A stretch of DNA of 64,000 bases, taken from the NCBI GenBank assembly GCA_964036195.1, contig OZ038450.1:21047208-21111207 (forward strand), read 5' to 3'. Both the position numbers and the translations under genes were made by a program. The DNA comes from Sphaerolaimus hirsutus. Taxonomy: Eukaryota > Nematoda > Chromadorea > Monhysterida > Sphaerolaimidae. Below the pieces are notes generated by a model that saw only the letters and a list, made by a program, of their open reading frames with translations, did not search any database and was not told the DNA's origin. This document shows positions 24,701 through 36,300 of the stretch, piece by piece; the first letter of the stretch is position 1; every line of letters starts with the position of its first letter.

Positions 24701-27700
24701 CAGCGTGAAGAGAGGGAAAGGCTGCAAGCAGAGCGATCTCGCCTTGAAGAACAGGAAAAACAGATTCACTTTGAAAGGCACCAACTTGAATGCCGGCTAC
24801 ACGGTCACGATGGGAAAGCACAGGGTGTGGATAATAGACAGCCGGGTATCGATTATATGCCACCCCCAGCTGTTAGCGCTGCTACGGAAGGCGACAGATT
24901 GAGAAAACAGAGGATTAAGGTGATTTAATGCGGTTTTTAGACATTTTGCTAGTTTTTGTTGAACAGCTTACAAACACAGCTAATTTCCATCCATGATTTT
25001 TTTCAACCACACAGGAAGCGCACGAACTTATCGGCTCCAAGAAATCCGAGGTCGGTGCGCTGTGGCGCTGCGTCGATGGCACCGGACCGGCACCCGTTCC
25101 AGCACAAATCAGCACGAAGGCACAAGAGCACCACAATGGTCCCGCAATGGCACCAGGGCACCACAATGGTCAAGAAATGGCACCAGCATCAACAGCGGTG
25201 GAAAATGGCTTGGCTACATCACCTGTCAGCCAACCTAAAGCTAGCACTTCTACTGAAAATGTGCCTGTAGTTCAGCCGGTGAAAGAGAATGTTACTGGCG
25301 CGGTGTTCACTGATTCATTGCCCAGAAGACCTCCGAGTGATAGCGACAGTGAACATGATGACCGAGATCAAGGTTGCTTTATTCCCTTTCATAAACACCT
25401 TCCCGATCAAGTCCGGCCCCCAACTTTTTTATTTTACTTCTGATGTCCTATCTACAGTTCTAGGACGCGCCAGAAGCTGAAACTTGGGGTAGATATTGGC
25501 GCAACCCCCCTCTACTTCGCATGAATTGAAGGGGTCGCAGCGACCCCCTACTGGGTGGGTCGCCGAGTGCAAAAAAATTTTGCAGCTTTTTTAGTGTCCC
25601 ACACAGGTCCGGCCCCAACTGATTTATTACACTGCGGGTGCCGTACCTCCAGCTGTGGGAGGGTTGGTGGGTACCCAATCTAAAATTTTGGGGATGTGTC
25701 GCCGACACCCCTCCCCTACTATACACCGACCAGGCGGTTTTTGGCAACTCACCACAGTGTGGGGTGCAACGTTTAAAATTTATTCAAATGTTACTGTCCC
25801 ACACAAGTCCAGCATCCAATTGAATTTCAAAAAATGGACACTTTTGTGTTGTTTTAACACTAATGTGGTTGACAATGTGATGTAAGCATGAAATATCCTC
25901 CAAAAAATATCGTATCCGACCTAAAACCACCCACCACATGAACCCCTCCCCCAAGTGGGTAACAAAAAATTCACTTTTTACAACTTTTTTTATTAGACAC
26001 TTGAAATGCTGGTTTACAATAATTTATAGGGAAGGGTTAAAGGTTTCAAATTGTGTAAAAAACCTTGCCTCAAAAATGCCTTCATAAGAAAATTTGCTGG
26101 GGGTAAATTTAAAATTGTAAATTTTGCCTATTTTTGTTCCTGCAATGATGTCATTTTTACAATTTGAAATTCACCCCCAGCAAATTTTCTTATGAAGGCA
26201 TTTTTGAGGTAAGATTTTTTACACAACTTAAGACCTTTTACCCTCCCCTATAAATTATTGTAAACCAGCCGTTCAAGTGTCTAATAAAAAGTTGTAAAAA
26301 GTGATTTTTTGTCAACCACCTGGTGGGAGGGGTTCATGTGGTGGGCTGTTTTGGGTGGGATAAGATATTTTTAGAGGATATTTCATATTTATGTCACATT
26401 ATCAAACACTTAAGTGTTAAAACAACACAAAAGTGTTCATGTTTTTGAAATGCAATTAGGTGCTGGACTTGTGTGGGACCGTAATGTTTGACCAAACTTT
26501 TAGCGCTGCGCCCCACACTGTGGTGAGTTGCCAAAAACCGCCTGGCCAGTGTATAGTATGGGAGGGGTGGTGGCCACACATCCCCAAAAACTTTATATTT
26601 ATACCCCTCCCACAGCTGGAGATACAGCACCCAAAGTGTAATAAATCAAGTGGGGGCCGGACCTGTGTGGGACAGTGAAAACGCCGTAAATTTTTTTCAC
26701 AGATACAGCGCCCCCCACTATAGTGAATCGCCGCTGCCCCATTTATTCATGAGGGGTAGTGGGGGGTTGCGCCTATATACCACCCAAGTTTTAGTTTTCC
26801 ACCCATACCACAACCGGAGATATGGCCTGCGAAGTGAAAAAAAAAATAAGCGGCCGGACTTGATCGGGAAGGTGTTTAGTTTATTGTTTTTCACAACAAA
26901 GCGCATGTACTCACCTGTACGCGTACTTTTGGAAAGTACATGTATACATAGAAAATGTGGGTATTTCAGAAATTTTAAATTGCAATTTTTGTTGCTAAAA
27001 TAAAGAAATCTTTGAAGAAATCATATCTTTTCTCATCAAGTTACTAAATAATCACTAAACATTGACATCAGTTATATTTTCCAGTGTAAAAATTGCTCTC
27101 ACATGTAAATAGTAAATACCTATTAGCCTTTACATTTTCCATGAAAAAAGTACTCACTTTTACAAAATTCTATGAAGAAAACTACTCGATTTTACATTTT
27201 CCTGGGAAACAGTATTCGATCTTAAATTTTCCTGGAAAATAGTTTTTTACTCACATGTGCTCATGGGTACAGGTAAATTTACATTTTACATGTTACTTAG
27301 TATTTTACTTATTTTACATTGTCTGTACTCAGAGGTGAGTAAAAAAGTATTTTACATATACATATACTTAGAAAAAGTTAAATTTTTTCACAACTCTGCA
27401 CATCCCTGGCATTAAATCGTGCAAAAACAGCCCTAAACCTCCAGAGCAAAACGTACTGCAACTGCAAGCGCCGCCGGCCGGCCGACGCAGTGCTTCTCCA
27501 CAAAAACCAGCACAATCAGCTAACAACAATCAACCAGCTAGCCCAGTTAACCCTCCATCAGCACCTCTGGCAAAGGCAGAAGAAGTCATCGACAATGATC
27601 TGAATGTTGCGTCTGGACAGAACGCAAGTCAGCCGCAGGCGGCCATGACCGCCAGCCAGCACAGCATCGGCGTGGAAGCGGTCACATCGCCGGAAAAGCC

Positions 27701-28302
27701 AAAACCCATTCCCGGCATGGGGCTGCAGGCTTGGGCGTTGTGGGATTATCAAGCTGGTCGGTTTTGGGTTCGTCTGCAGAGGCCAGTTCCGCAAGTGAAA
27801 AGATAAACGGCAAAAACAAGTTGAATGAGAAGTAAAATGGCAAAAGCAAGTGAAATTACTTTTTATTTTTATTTTTTACTTGGCTTTTGCCAATTTACTT
27901 GCCATTTTACTTCTCACTACTCCACTTGCGGAACTGGCACAAGGTGCGCATAATTTAATGGAGTTGACAAAAAGTCAGCTCAAAGCTTTTTGTAAAATGC
28001 CTATCAAACTCCTTGGCTCGCTGCCAAGTAATCATGTAATGGCGCCTTTTCTGTATCGCCTTGGTAACCGGCGCCATTGTTGAAAAGCTTCTCTACCACT
28101 ACTCCAAAGTGTCAACTCATAACAACACCACAAACAATTATAATATCCAAATAATCACTCAGCGGACGAGACGGAAATCAGCTTCGAGCCGGGCGACATA
28201 ATCTGCAACATTGACCAAGTCGACCCCGGCTGGTGGCGCGGCCAGACTTTGACCGGCATGCACGTTGGCCTGTTCCCTGCTAACTACGTCGAGTTGCTCT
28301 GA
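21761..28302 (+). CDS. DBNL: Drebrin-like/DBNL actin-binding adaptor
   Basis: Proposed exons are 21761-21843, 21965-22130, 22204-22260, 22683-22868, 23046-23231, 23352-23435, 23955-24242, 24704-24919, 25015-25372, 27431-27756 and 28163-28302. Exons 1-4 give an ADF-H domain ([20 protein letters not shown], then [13 protein letters not shown] and [10 protein letters not shown]), as in Abp1/drebrin proteins that bind F-actin. The middle is Pro-rich followed by charged predicted coiled coil ([17 protein letters not shown]). Exons 10-11 form a C-terminal SH3: [19 protein letters not shown], then GWWRG and FPANYVELL. It likely links actin to endocytosis at the cell cortex. Exons 6-8 show an internal duplication. 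Phase matches everywhere except exon 9 to 10 (phase 1 into phase 2), so a small exon inside the repeat-filled 2-kb intron or a sequence error is unresolved. Intron 4 is exactly an introner. Confidence 0.9.
22391..22579. mobile_element. Introner-family element inside DBNL intron 3
   Basis: GGGGCCACTCCTAGACCCTG at the left and CAGGATCTGTGAGTGGC at the right are inverted ends of the introner family, with TGTCAAATGTC words between. Here it sits inside a longer intron (22261-22682), so its edges are not used as splice sites. Confidence 0.8.
22869..23045 (+). mobile_element. Introner that is exactly DBNL intron 4
   Basis: The 177-bp intron begins GTGCCACTCCCAGACCCTG and ends GGGTCTGGGAGTGCCCCCAG. 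The preceding exon ends CAG and the intron also ends CAG, which fits a 3-bp target duplication with the element's own GT as donor and the duplicated AG as acceptor. Removal joins NDQ to PAVIVNG in phase 0. Interior CAAATGTCATGCAAAGTG pairs with the inverted CACTTTGCATGACATTTG, so the intron RNA can fold into one long hairpin. Confidence 0.93.
23574..23790. mobile_element. Foldback MITE, GCGCACACTAG family, in DBNL intron 6
   Basis: CTGCGCACACTAGTACACC at the left is answered by GTACCAGTGTGCGCGG at the right; AACTCAAATGTGTTC and its inverse lie inside. It is related to 77-271. A G-run of 12 follows at 23809. Confidence 0.7.
25393..26877. mobile_element. Long foldback element (about 1.5 kb, arms about 700 bp) in DBNL intron 9
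   Basis: AAACACCTTCCCGATCAAGT at the left end is repeated inverted at the right end. Further inverted pairs run inward in order: TCCCACACAGGTCCGGCC, CCACACAAGTCCAGCA, CACATGAACCCCTCCC and CAGCAAATTTTCTTATGAAG, converging near 26135. The arms differ by point changes. No protein-coding content was recognised. Confidence 0.88.
26921..27398. mobile_element. Repeat related to CAGAGTTG elements (right end CACAACTCTG)
   Basis: The sequence from ACTTTTGGAAAGTACA through TTGTTGCTAAAATAA is repeated at 54190-54480. It ends TTTTTTCACAACTCTG, the inverted tip of the CAGAGTTG family. No left tip or target duplication was found; it is probably truncated by the neighbouring foldback. Confidence 0.6.
27780..27943 (-). 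mobile_element. Foldback MITE, GTGCCAGTTCCGC family, in DBNL intron 10
   Basis: GGCCAGTTCCGCAAGTG at the left and CACTTGCGGAACTGGCAC at the right are inverted. The GTGCCA end is on the minus strand, opposite to the gene, so it offers no donor in sense and lies as a passenger in the 406-bp intron. Confidence 0.75.
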
Positions 28303-28650
28303 TGAGTTGACAAATGAGTTGACTTAAATGAGTTGACTGATGAGTTGACTGATGAGTTGCCTTTTTACAAACACACTTTACAGTCATGGTGCGAATGATT
28401 TTGATGCGTTTTAAATATTTAGTTGCCTATGTTTGCAATGTGTGACTGAATTTGTAATGTTCGATGTTTGGAGTTGAATCTTTCTTCTGAGGATAATGGA
28501 TGTTTTATTTTACGACAAAAGACACAGGTAAAAATATGTGTGAAGAATGTGGACACAAATTGCAGAGCAAAACTTCTGAAATACAATTTTTAGCTTCAAA
28601 ATTACCTATGCATTTACATATACCATGCACCTTTTCTGACGAAATATAAT

Positions 28651-28865
28651 GGCCCTGCACAAAGTAGCTTTCAACTGAAATATCAAAAAATGGGAAACTA
28701 AAGTCAGCTTGGATGCTTTTGAGTTTCCTTAAATGAGGTGTCCGTCAACTACTGTTGACAGTGATTAAAGATGACTCATTCTTGTAATCTTAAATTCGTT
28801 CACCACAGCTGATGTAGTCCCGAATTTGTTGAAATTTTAGACGAAAACTAGTGTATGTGGGCACA
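28651..28865. mobile_element. Diverged foldback MITE 3' of DBNL
   Basis: GGCCCTGCACAAAGTAGC at the left and AACTAGTGTATGTGGGCAC at the right form an imperfect inverted pair of the GCGCACACTAG family, with a central TCAACTACTGTTGA hairpin. Between the DBNL stop and this element are tandem TGATGAGTTGAC units (28300-28359). Confidence 0.6.
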
Positions 28866-28925
28866 TTACGATGATATTTAAATAGCCAGATAATCAATTA
28901 TGGAACCCTGGTAAAATAATGACTA

Positions 28926-29350
28926 CCGTATTACCTCGAAATACCCCCATGGGGGTTTATTATTTCGCCAGCAAAATTAGAGGGGGGTTAATTCGAGTGG
29001 GGGGTTTATTCGAGGGGGGTTTTATTATTTCGTCAGAATTTTTCGTAAGGATCGTAGTAAAAAGTGGGTACCCAAAACAGGTAATTTGCGTACCCAAAAC
29101 AGGTAATAAATGTGTCCAAATGGGGTATTTTTGGACATAGAAACGTGGATAGCTAAACAAACTAGTCCATGTGTAGCTGCAATGCAAATTAGCAGTAATA
29201 TACATCATGTACATTGTATACATGACGTATTTATTACGTACATGACGTACATCATTCCGAAGGGGGGTTTTTCGAGGGGGGGGGTTATTATTTCCCCAGC
29301 CCATTTTGAGGGGGGGTTAATTCGAGGGGAGATAATTCGAGGTAATACGG
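28926..29350. mobile_element. TA-flanked G-rich foldback MITE
   Basis: CCGTATTACCTCGAAATACC and its inverse TTCGAGGTAATACGG are flanked by TA. Inside, words like GGGGGTTTATTCGAG replace the C-runs of the collagen-region copies. Bases 29351-30378 hold no recognised gene; TATAAAAA at 30262-30269 lies 110 bp upstream of PDGF-like gene A. Confidence 0.8.
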
Positions 29351-30378
29351 TATCTTGATCTTGGCAAGTTTTGATAAATTGCTCTTTTCTGCTGCTCTTC
29401 ATTGCCACTTGCTTTAACTGAACCATGATGAGTGGCCGTGGAAAAGTTTGTGTACTTTCTCATTTTCTGATACGTTTAAAAGTTAAATTAATAAAAAATC
29501 TACTCAATTAAAACTAGGGGTATTTAAATGGTCACCAATCAACGATGCAATATGTAGATAAATCATTTATATGATTGAATTTAGTTTTACTTTTTAGAAT
29601 TTTTTTCTGTATAAGTTTCCGACAAAAATGTGAGATTTTTGCAATAAGTCAGACTCGAAATTCTGCATTTCTCCTGTTTGATAAATATTTATTATCCATA
29701 CCTATGTATTTACCCCTCTTTATGATTTAGTTTAAGTTATCTGCTTCATAACGAACCTAGTCGTTTGATTCATCATTTGATTGTCAAATTAATTAACTTA
29801 TTTGTTATTTATCACGTGTACTTCCCACAAGAACCACCTACCTATCTATAAATCGTTTCACGCGAATTTCCACAGTTTAATATCAAGTTCTACATGGTCA
29901 ATCCTGTCTGTCAACTGCCGTTCGTCAACAAATCTGAAGAAACAAATGGGGGACAATAAATTTTTATCAAACGTGAACGACATATTGGCGCTGCGCGCGA
30001 TAGTTTACAAACACTACTAAATTGAAAATTGAGCGCTGTTAAATCAGCTTTGAACGTATTTGAGTTAAATTTTGAGTTTGCTTTTCCATCTCGCTTCAGT
30101 AAAACGTTCGAAAGGAATTGAAAACTTTTGCAGTTCAATTTCAATGCACAATAACAGAAACAACCAACCGTTGACATGCGGGAATTAAACAAAACGCCAA
30201 ACAAAAATCACCGCGCTATGTTCCCCAGCAATGTGCACATTGGAACTTCCCAGAATTTTTGTATAAAAAATAAGTGAACCACCAAAAACACCAACGAAAA
30301 CCGCAAACTTAAGCCAGCAGCCGACAAAAAAGCTATCTATTTACAAGGATCGCAGAGACACTCGCCAGTGTCTACAGG

Positions 30379-33300
30379 ATGAGAACTTTAACGTCGATGT
30401 GGCTTTTCCTGGGTGCAGTTTTGATGGTAAGTTTGTGGCATTGAATTGTAAATAGTAGGGATGGAATGGCGCCACGGCACTGGCGAAAAAGGGCGCCGGA
30501 CCTTGGCGCCATTTTTGGCGCTAATCCTTCACCTCACCAATCTGGTGGGAGTGTGGTAGGATCGGCTGTTGCAGACATCTCTCGCTTATGTCATCAGAAT
30601 TTCCATGTCAGCATGGCAAAATTAGGTAGAATGCCGAGATTTCTATTTGCGACGATTCGCTTTTCTCCAACACGGGTATTTTATACTCGGCGTACGTGAT
30701 ACTCTGCCCTCGCACTGATTTATGTCTCGTGTTGGAAGCGTGCCAATGATTATTAAATCATGCGATTTCCGTAAAAATATGAAAAAAATTCATCGATGTG
30801 AATATGTTAATGAATAACATTATAACAACAATCAATTTTGTCATCTTTTTATGAAACTCAGACGCGTTAACCATCGTTGGCACACTTCCAGCGGGAACCA
30901 CGCGTGCAGGGTGTAAAGTAACCGGAGTAGTGATGTAAAAGCGCCATGGCGCTGGCGCCTGGCGCTAGCGCCAAAGCAAAAAGCGCCATGGCGCTTTTGG
31001 CGCTTGGCGCTTTTTTGCTGTGGCGCCATTGGCGCTTGGCGCTGTGCTACGGAAAAGCGCCATGGCGCTTTTGGCGCTTGGCGCTATGATGCCGTGGCGC
31101 CATTGGTGCTTGGCGCTAGCGTTTTAAAAAGCGCCAAAAAAGCGCCAAGAAGTTCAAAGAATTTATCATTTTTTATGTAAAAAGACCTTGTGTGCATAAT
31201 TTACATAAGAAAATGTGTTACTGTAAGTGTATACCAGGAAGAACAAACCCTCTATTTACTAATTTTGTAAACTACCGTATATCCTCGAATAAGTCCCCCG
31301 GGGAGTTATTTCTTCGTCAGAGTTTTTGAGGGGGGGGGGGTATTCAAGGGTGGGGAGTTATTCAAGGGGGGGGGGTTATTTTTTCATCATAACTTTCAGG
31401 AAAACTTGCAGGTAGGTAGATGTGTATACACTGCGTAAAATACACACTGTGCATCCTGCTTTCGCTGCGTAGGCTAACATCATTTAGTATTTTTTGTCAA
31501 ATACGCAGCACTGCATTTGTACTTCGTTTTTTTCACTTGTTGCAGTATCTTTTCCATTCATCATAGGGGGGAGTTATACAAGGGGGGAGTTATTTTTTCG
31601 TCAGTGTTTTTGAGGGGCGAGTTATTCAAGGGGGGTCTTATTCGAAGATATATTGTATGTCCATGCAATTGCAAGGATATTCAAATTTTTTTCTAAATAA
31701 TGGGCCTAATAGTTCCCATCCCAATTCAAAGCTAGCTCATGAGCGATGTACAAATACATAGTGTTGCATTATGTTGAAAATGATGTTGTATTGTTGGTAT
31801 GTGCAATGTACTAGGCCGGAATGAAGTAAGTATATGCGTATACAACACTGGGTAGAGTTACTCATTAGCAACCATTGGATTGGGATGGGAACTAGTTGAC
31901 ATTGGCTGTCGTTGTTAACTAGTGCACTTTATGAGCAGCAAATTTTTTGGCGCTGGCGCTATTGGCGCTTGGCGCCAACATCCTCTGGCGCCATTGGCGC
32001 TTGGCGCCGTGGTCTAGAAAAGCGCCATGACGCTTTTGGCGCTTGGCGCTATTTTGCTGTGGCGCCATTGGCGCTTGGCGCTCGCATCCCAAAAGCGCCA
32101 TGGCCAAAGTCTGGCGCTTTTTACATCACTAAACCGGAGTATACCATCACCCACCCCAAACTAAATATAAAAAAACTTCCAATGCGGCGACTTATGGTCC
32201 CGCAGACGTTCGCCATCTCTTTCGCGCAGGCGGCTTCTGCGGAACTTCCCGACGCTGGCAGCGTGCCAATGACTTACTTACAGAGGTGCTGTCTAAACGC
32301 CAAGACGCCGGAAGAGCTGGAGCGGGAGTACACAAGAGTAAGGTTGTTGGCTAAAACAGCAAGCGACACCTCCCTCCCAACCAGAGGTTTACTTGAGGGT
32401 AGCATTGTAGTGGGGTGGGGGTGGCCATGGAGCACACAGTTATAAATCGGGAACCGTTTGGCCGAAAGTGCTCAAAATCGGTTTTGTATGGCTGAACTTC
32501 AATCTAACTAGAAATCGGATGCGTTTGAAAAAGAACAACAAATTTTTTGAATTCCAGTAAGAACAATCTACGGTAACGCATGCTTCATGGCGTACTGCCA
32601 CCCTCCCTAAAATGCCACCGTCCAGTGGAACTATGCACCCACCCGCCGCCGCGCCCGCTTACGTACAGGGTGCGGCAATTTAGACGCCCCCACTAGATTT
32701 CGAATAACTTGTCACTGGGTCGTCGGATTAACGTCACATGTTAGGTCAACATTCACAACTAAATAGGAAAGGATCCCTGAAAATATGGCCGCGATAGCTC
32801 CACTCGTTCACAAGTTATTCATGTAAACGCGTAATTGTCACTTTTCCACCACCAAGCTTTACGACCAATTACGCAAGCGCCCGCCGATTTCCTTATGGGC
32901 ATAGCGAATTGGTGGCGGGTGTGCACGCATTTAGGCATGCCGCTGCGAAAAGAAAATATAAAAAAACAACTGAAAAAACAATCCGATCCCGATAAATCAA
33001 TCCCCTTTGAACGATTTCACAAAAGTGACAAATACGCATGAATAACTTGTGAATGAGTGGAGCTATCGCAGCCATACTTTCAGGCGTTCTTTCCTATTTA
33101 GTTGTTAATGTTGACCTAAAATTTGACGGCAATCCGACCACCCAGTGAGAAGTTATTCGAAATCTAGTGGGGGCGTCTAAATTGCCGCACCCTGTATGTC
33201 TGCGGCTGCGGGTGTGCGAGTGGGGATCAGAGTTGTTAAAAGTACTGAACTTTTTTCAAAGTATACGTAAACGTAAAGTTTTTATTTTTTACTCACCCCT

Positions 33301-36300
33301 TGAGTACAGAAAACGTAAAGAAATTTTTTTAACTTTTACTCATGAGTAAACATGAGTAAACGAGCTATATGAGTAAACGTACTTTTCCCCACAGAAAACG
33401 TAAACATGAGTACTTTTAAGAAATGTCGCCTAATTTTTCAATAAATTTCGCTCAAAATCAGTCATTTTAATAACTTTTTGCGTATTTTATGCAATTTTTG
33501 ACTATATTTTTGGTTCTATACCCATTTTCGACTAGTTTCCCGTAATTTTATTTCATTCGCTCCCTTTTTTCACTTCTATGTCTTTAAAAACCTATATAAA
33601 AGATGATCTAAAATACGTTTTCTGTACTCGAGTACTTTCAAAAAGTATACATAAAAGCGAGTACCAGAACTTTTTTCGGAGGAAACGTATACGTATTTAC
33701 TCTGTACTCGAGTATACGTATTTATCGAGTAAAAGTAAATACGTTTTAACAACTATGGTGGGGATTTTAAATTTAGAATTTTCGAAATCGCAGTTCAAAT
33801 AAATTCGCAGATCATATTCGGTGGCCGCGGGACTAGATCGCGTTTGCATGAACCCCCGAAAGATGAGCGGCATTCTAATACTTGTTGGTTTGTGTTGATT
33901 ATGAGTTTTTATTACACATCTTGCAATTCGATGAGATGTAGGTGAATTATAAAAATTGATTTGACTTACCGTATGCAGCAACGGGCCCACACAAGCTAGT
34001 TGACATCGCAAATTTGTGGCAACTCAATGTCAATATAAAAAATTTAAGCATCACACTGCACAGAAACAATGAAAATTAAGTGTGATGATGTAAAATTAAC
34101 TATCTATATAGATGGGGAAGTTAACTAGGTATGCTCTATCGGTAGGAAAGTTGGAAACCACCCATAATTCACTGAATTTTAGTTGACACGAATTCAGTTG
34201 ACATCCAGAGTGTGCGGCGCAAACAAATCCAATTTACCCAATACCCTAATACACGCTGTCATTATGTTGGGCTTTTCCAGTGTTGCAAAAAGGTATTTAC
34301 GTTTACCTGAAATACCCGGGTTTTTGGTATTTATCCTTACATTTACGTTTTCACAAAATACCGTTACATTTTGTTACATATTCCTGGCCGAAATACCCGG
34401 GTACCGGCGAAAACGTAAAAATGCTTAAAATTCATTTGCACGAACCCGAGATTCAATATAAATAATTTGTGACATGGAAGCTTGACATGAAAGCTTTGAA
34501 TTTGTTTACAATGCACATAAAATGTAAATTTGTATGTTTAACATCAATTGACATCAACATGTTGTTAAACATCAACTTTTTAACTTTAACTGAGGAAACT
34601 GAATTATTTTCATAGTGGTTGAATATTTGTGTGGTCTATTTATAGGTTTGCTGGAACATCTACATAGGTAATTTTTTAACTCCCAAATCAACCGACCATC
34701 GTCAGCCCCATTTTCAAACTCGCGTAGATAAAATATAAACACATTTATCCTGAATATGGACTCCCATAAAAATTTCCCAACAAATTTTAAAATAGATTCC
34801 CTAAAATCAACTACTGTGAACCATTTGTTCTGAAATGTATGCAGAAAATGTAGATGGAGATCATAGGGACATTCAATACATAGCAGTGTAACAACATGGT
34901 TTTTCAATTGCACTTATACACTACCGTGCAGAATAGTTGAGACTTTTCACACATAGAGAAACAGTAGGCTAGGGCAGGGGTCCACCACACTTTTTTGCTT
35001 CCCAATTTCTTGTCCCTTGCCCAATTTTGATGCCGTTTGAGTATGTTGGGGTTTGATGCTGGGGCTACTAGGAGAAAAATTTGTTTGCTCAAATAATCCC
35101 CCAGGCCCAAGATAAGGAGGGTCTATAAAAAGATGATCAATAAATATACCAAAAATGGGCAATCTGGATGAGTGTGTTTTAAGCTTAATAACTCAACCAT
35201 TTTTGGGCTGATTTGAATCATTCAACACTTAAAATGATCGGGACAACCTGCAGATTCTATTTTTGTGGTCGGTTTAGTGATGCCTAAATTTCGTATGACG
35301 ATTTGACCCAGTTTTTGAACATGAAAAAATATTTTTTTAACAAGCTATCATATACTTTAGACAACAAGGATTCATTTAAAACAAAAATGAGTTCAATATC
35401 TCTTTCCAATCAAAAGTTATTGCATTTCAAAGTTTTCAAGTTGGTGTTTAATTATTTTATGCTTATTTTACTGGGGTTTGCAGCATGAAAATTTTGTTAT
35501 TGAACAGTCTATAAAATACTTTAGACAGAGAGAATTAATATGACAAAAACATTTTTTCAATATCTCTTTCCAATCAAAAGTTTTAGCACTTACAAACTTC
35601 CATGTTCATTCCATCCAAAATAATTGCACATTACTCATTCACAGTTGGGCCAACTTTTCTCCCTAATAGAGCAAAACCAAAACCTCAAATTTACACACCA
35701 AATAGCCCCATTCAGTAGTATGCCTACCCCCAATTCTGAGTTGCTGGCAATTGATGCAAAACTGCAGCAAAAATAAATAAATGCCACATTTCCATATATG
35801 CATTGCCACATGCTGTTCATGCTTAGAATGTTTTTTGCTGCACACAGAGCTCAGCAATGCAGGCAAGCAGTTGCCATGGTAAAATTTTTGTTAAAAAATG
35901 AACGTAGGAATTGGATACAGACTTTAAAGTGAGATATTGGGTGGCTACTGCCCAAAACAAGAAAAGTCTAAACTATTCTGAAACATGAACAAACTGAGTT
36001 AATATGTTTGTACACTAGGAATATACACAGATTTGAACTTGAGGGGCAGTCATCCCGGGCATGTGTAGTCAACCCCCCAGGGTACCCATGTATGGTATCT
36101 AAATGTTTTGCATATCGACCATTTCGAAATTGTGGCAACATTAATCACACAGTGCAAAAAGTCTCAACTATTCTGCACGGTAGTGTATTAGGAGCACTTA
36201 ATATTAATTTTTACGTTTACGGTTTATTTCAGGTATTCCCAGGTATTTTAAAAATACCTTATGTTTTAGTATTTATACTTTAAGTTCGGAAAAGGTATTT

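Noticed and set aside
28300-28359. CTGATGAG motifs resembling hammerhead ribozyme cores
   Set aside because: They are tandem TGATGAGTTGAC units after the DBNL stop; no GAAA core or pairing stems at the right spacing.
34919-36185. A mariner transposase gene inside the TA-flanked element
   Set aside because: Only frames of up to 113 codons, no catalytic motif and no clear repairable reading frame recognised.
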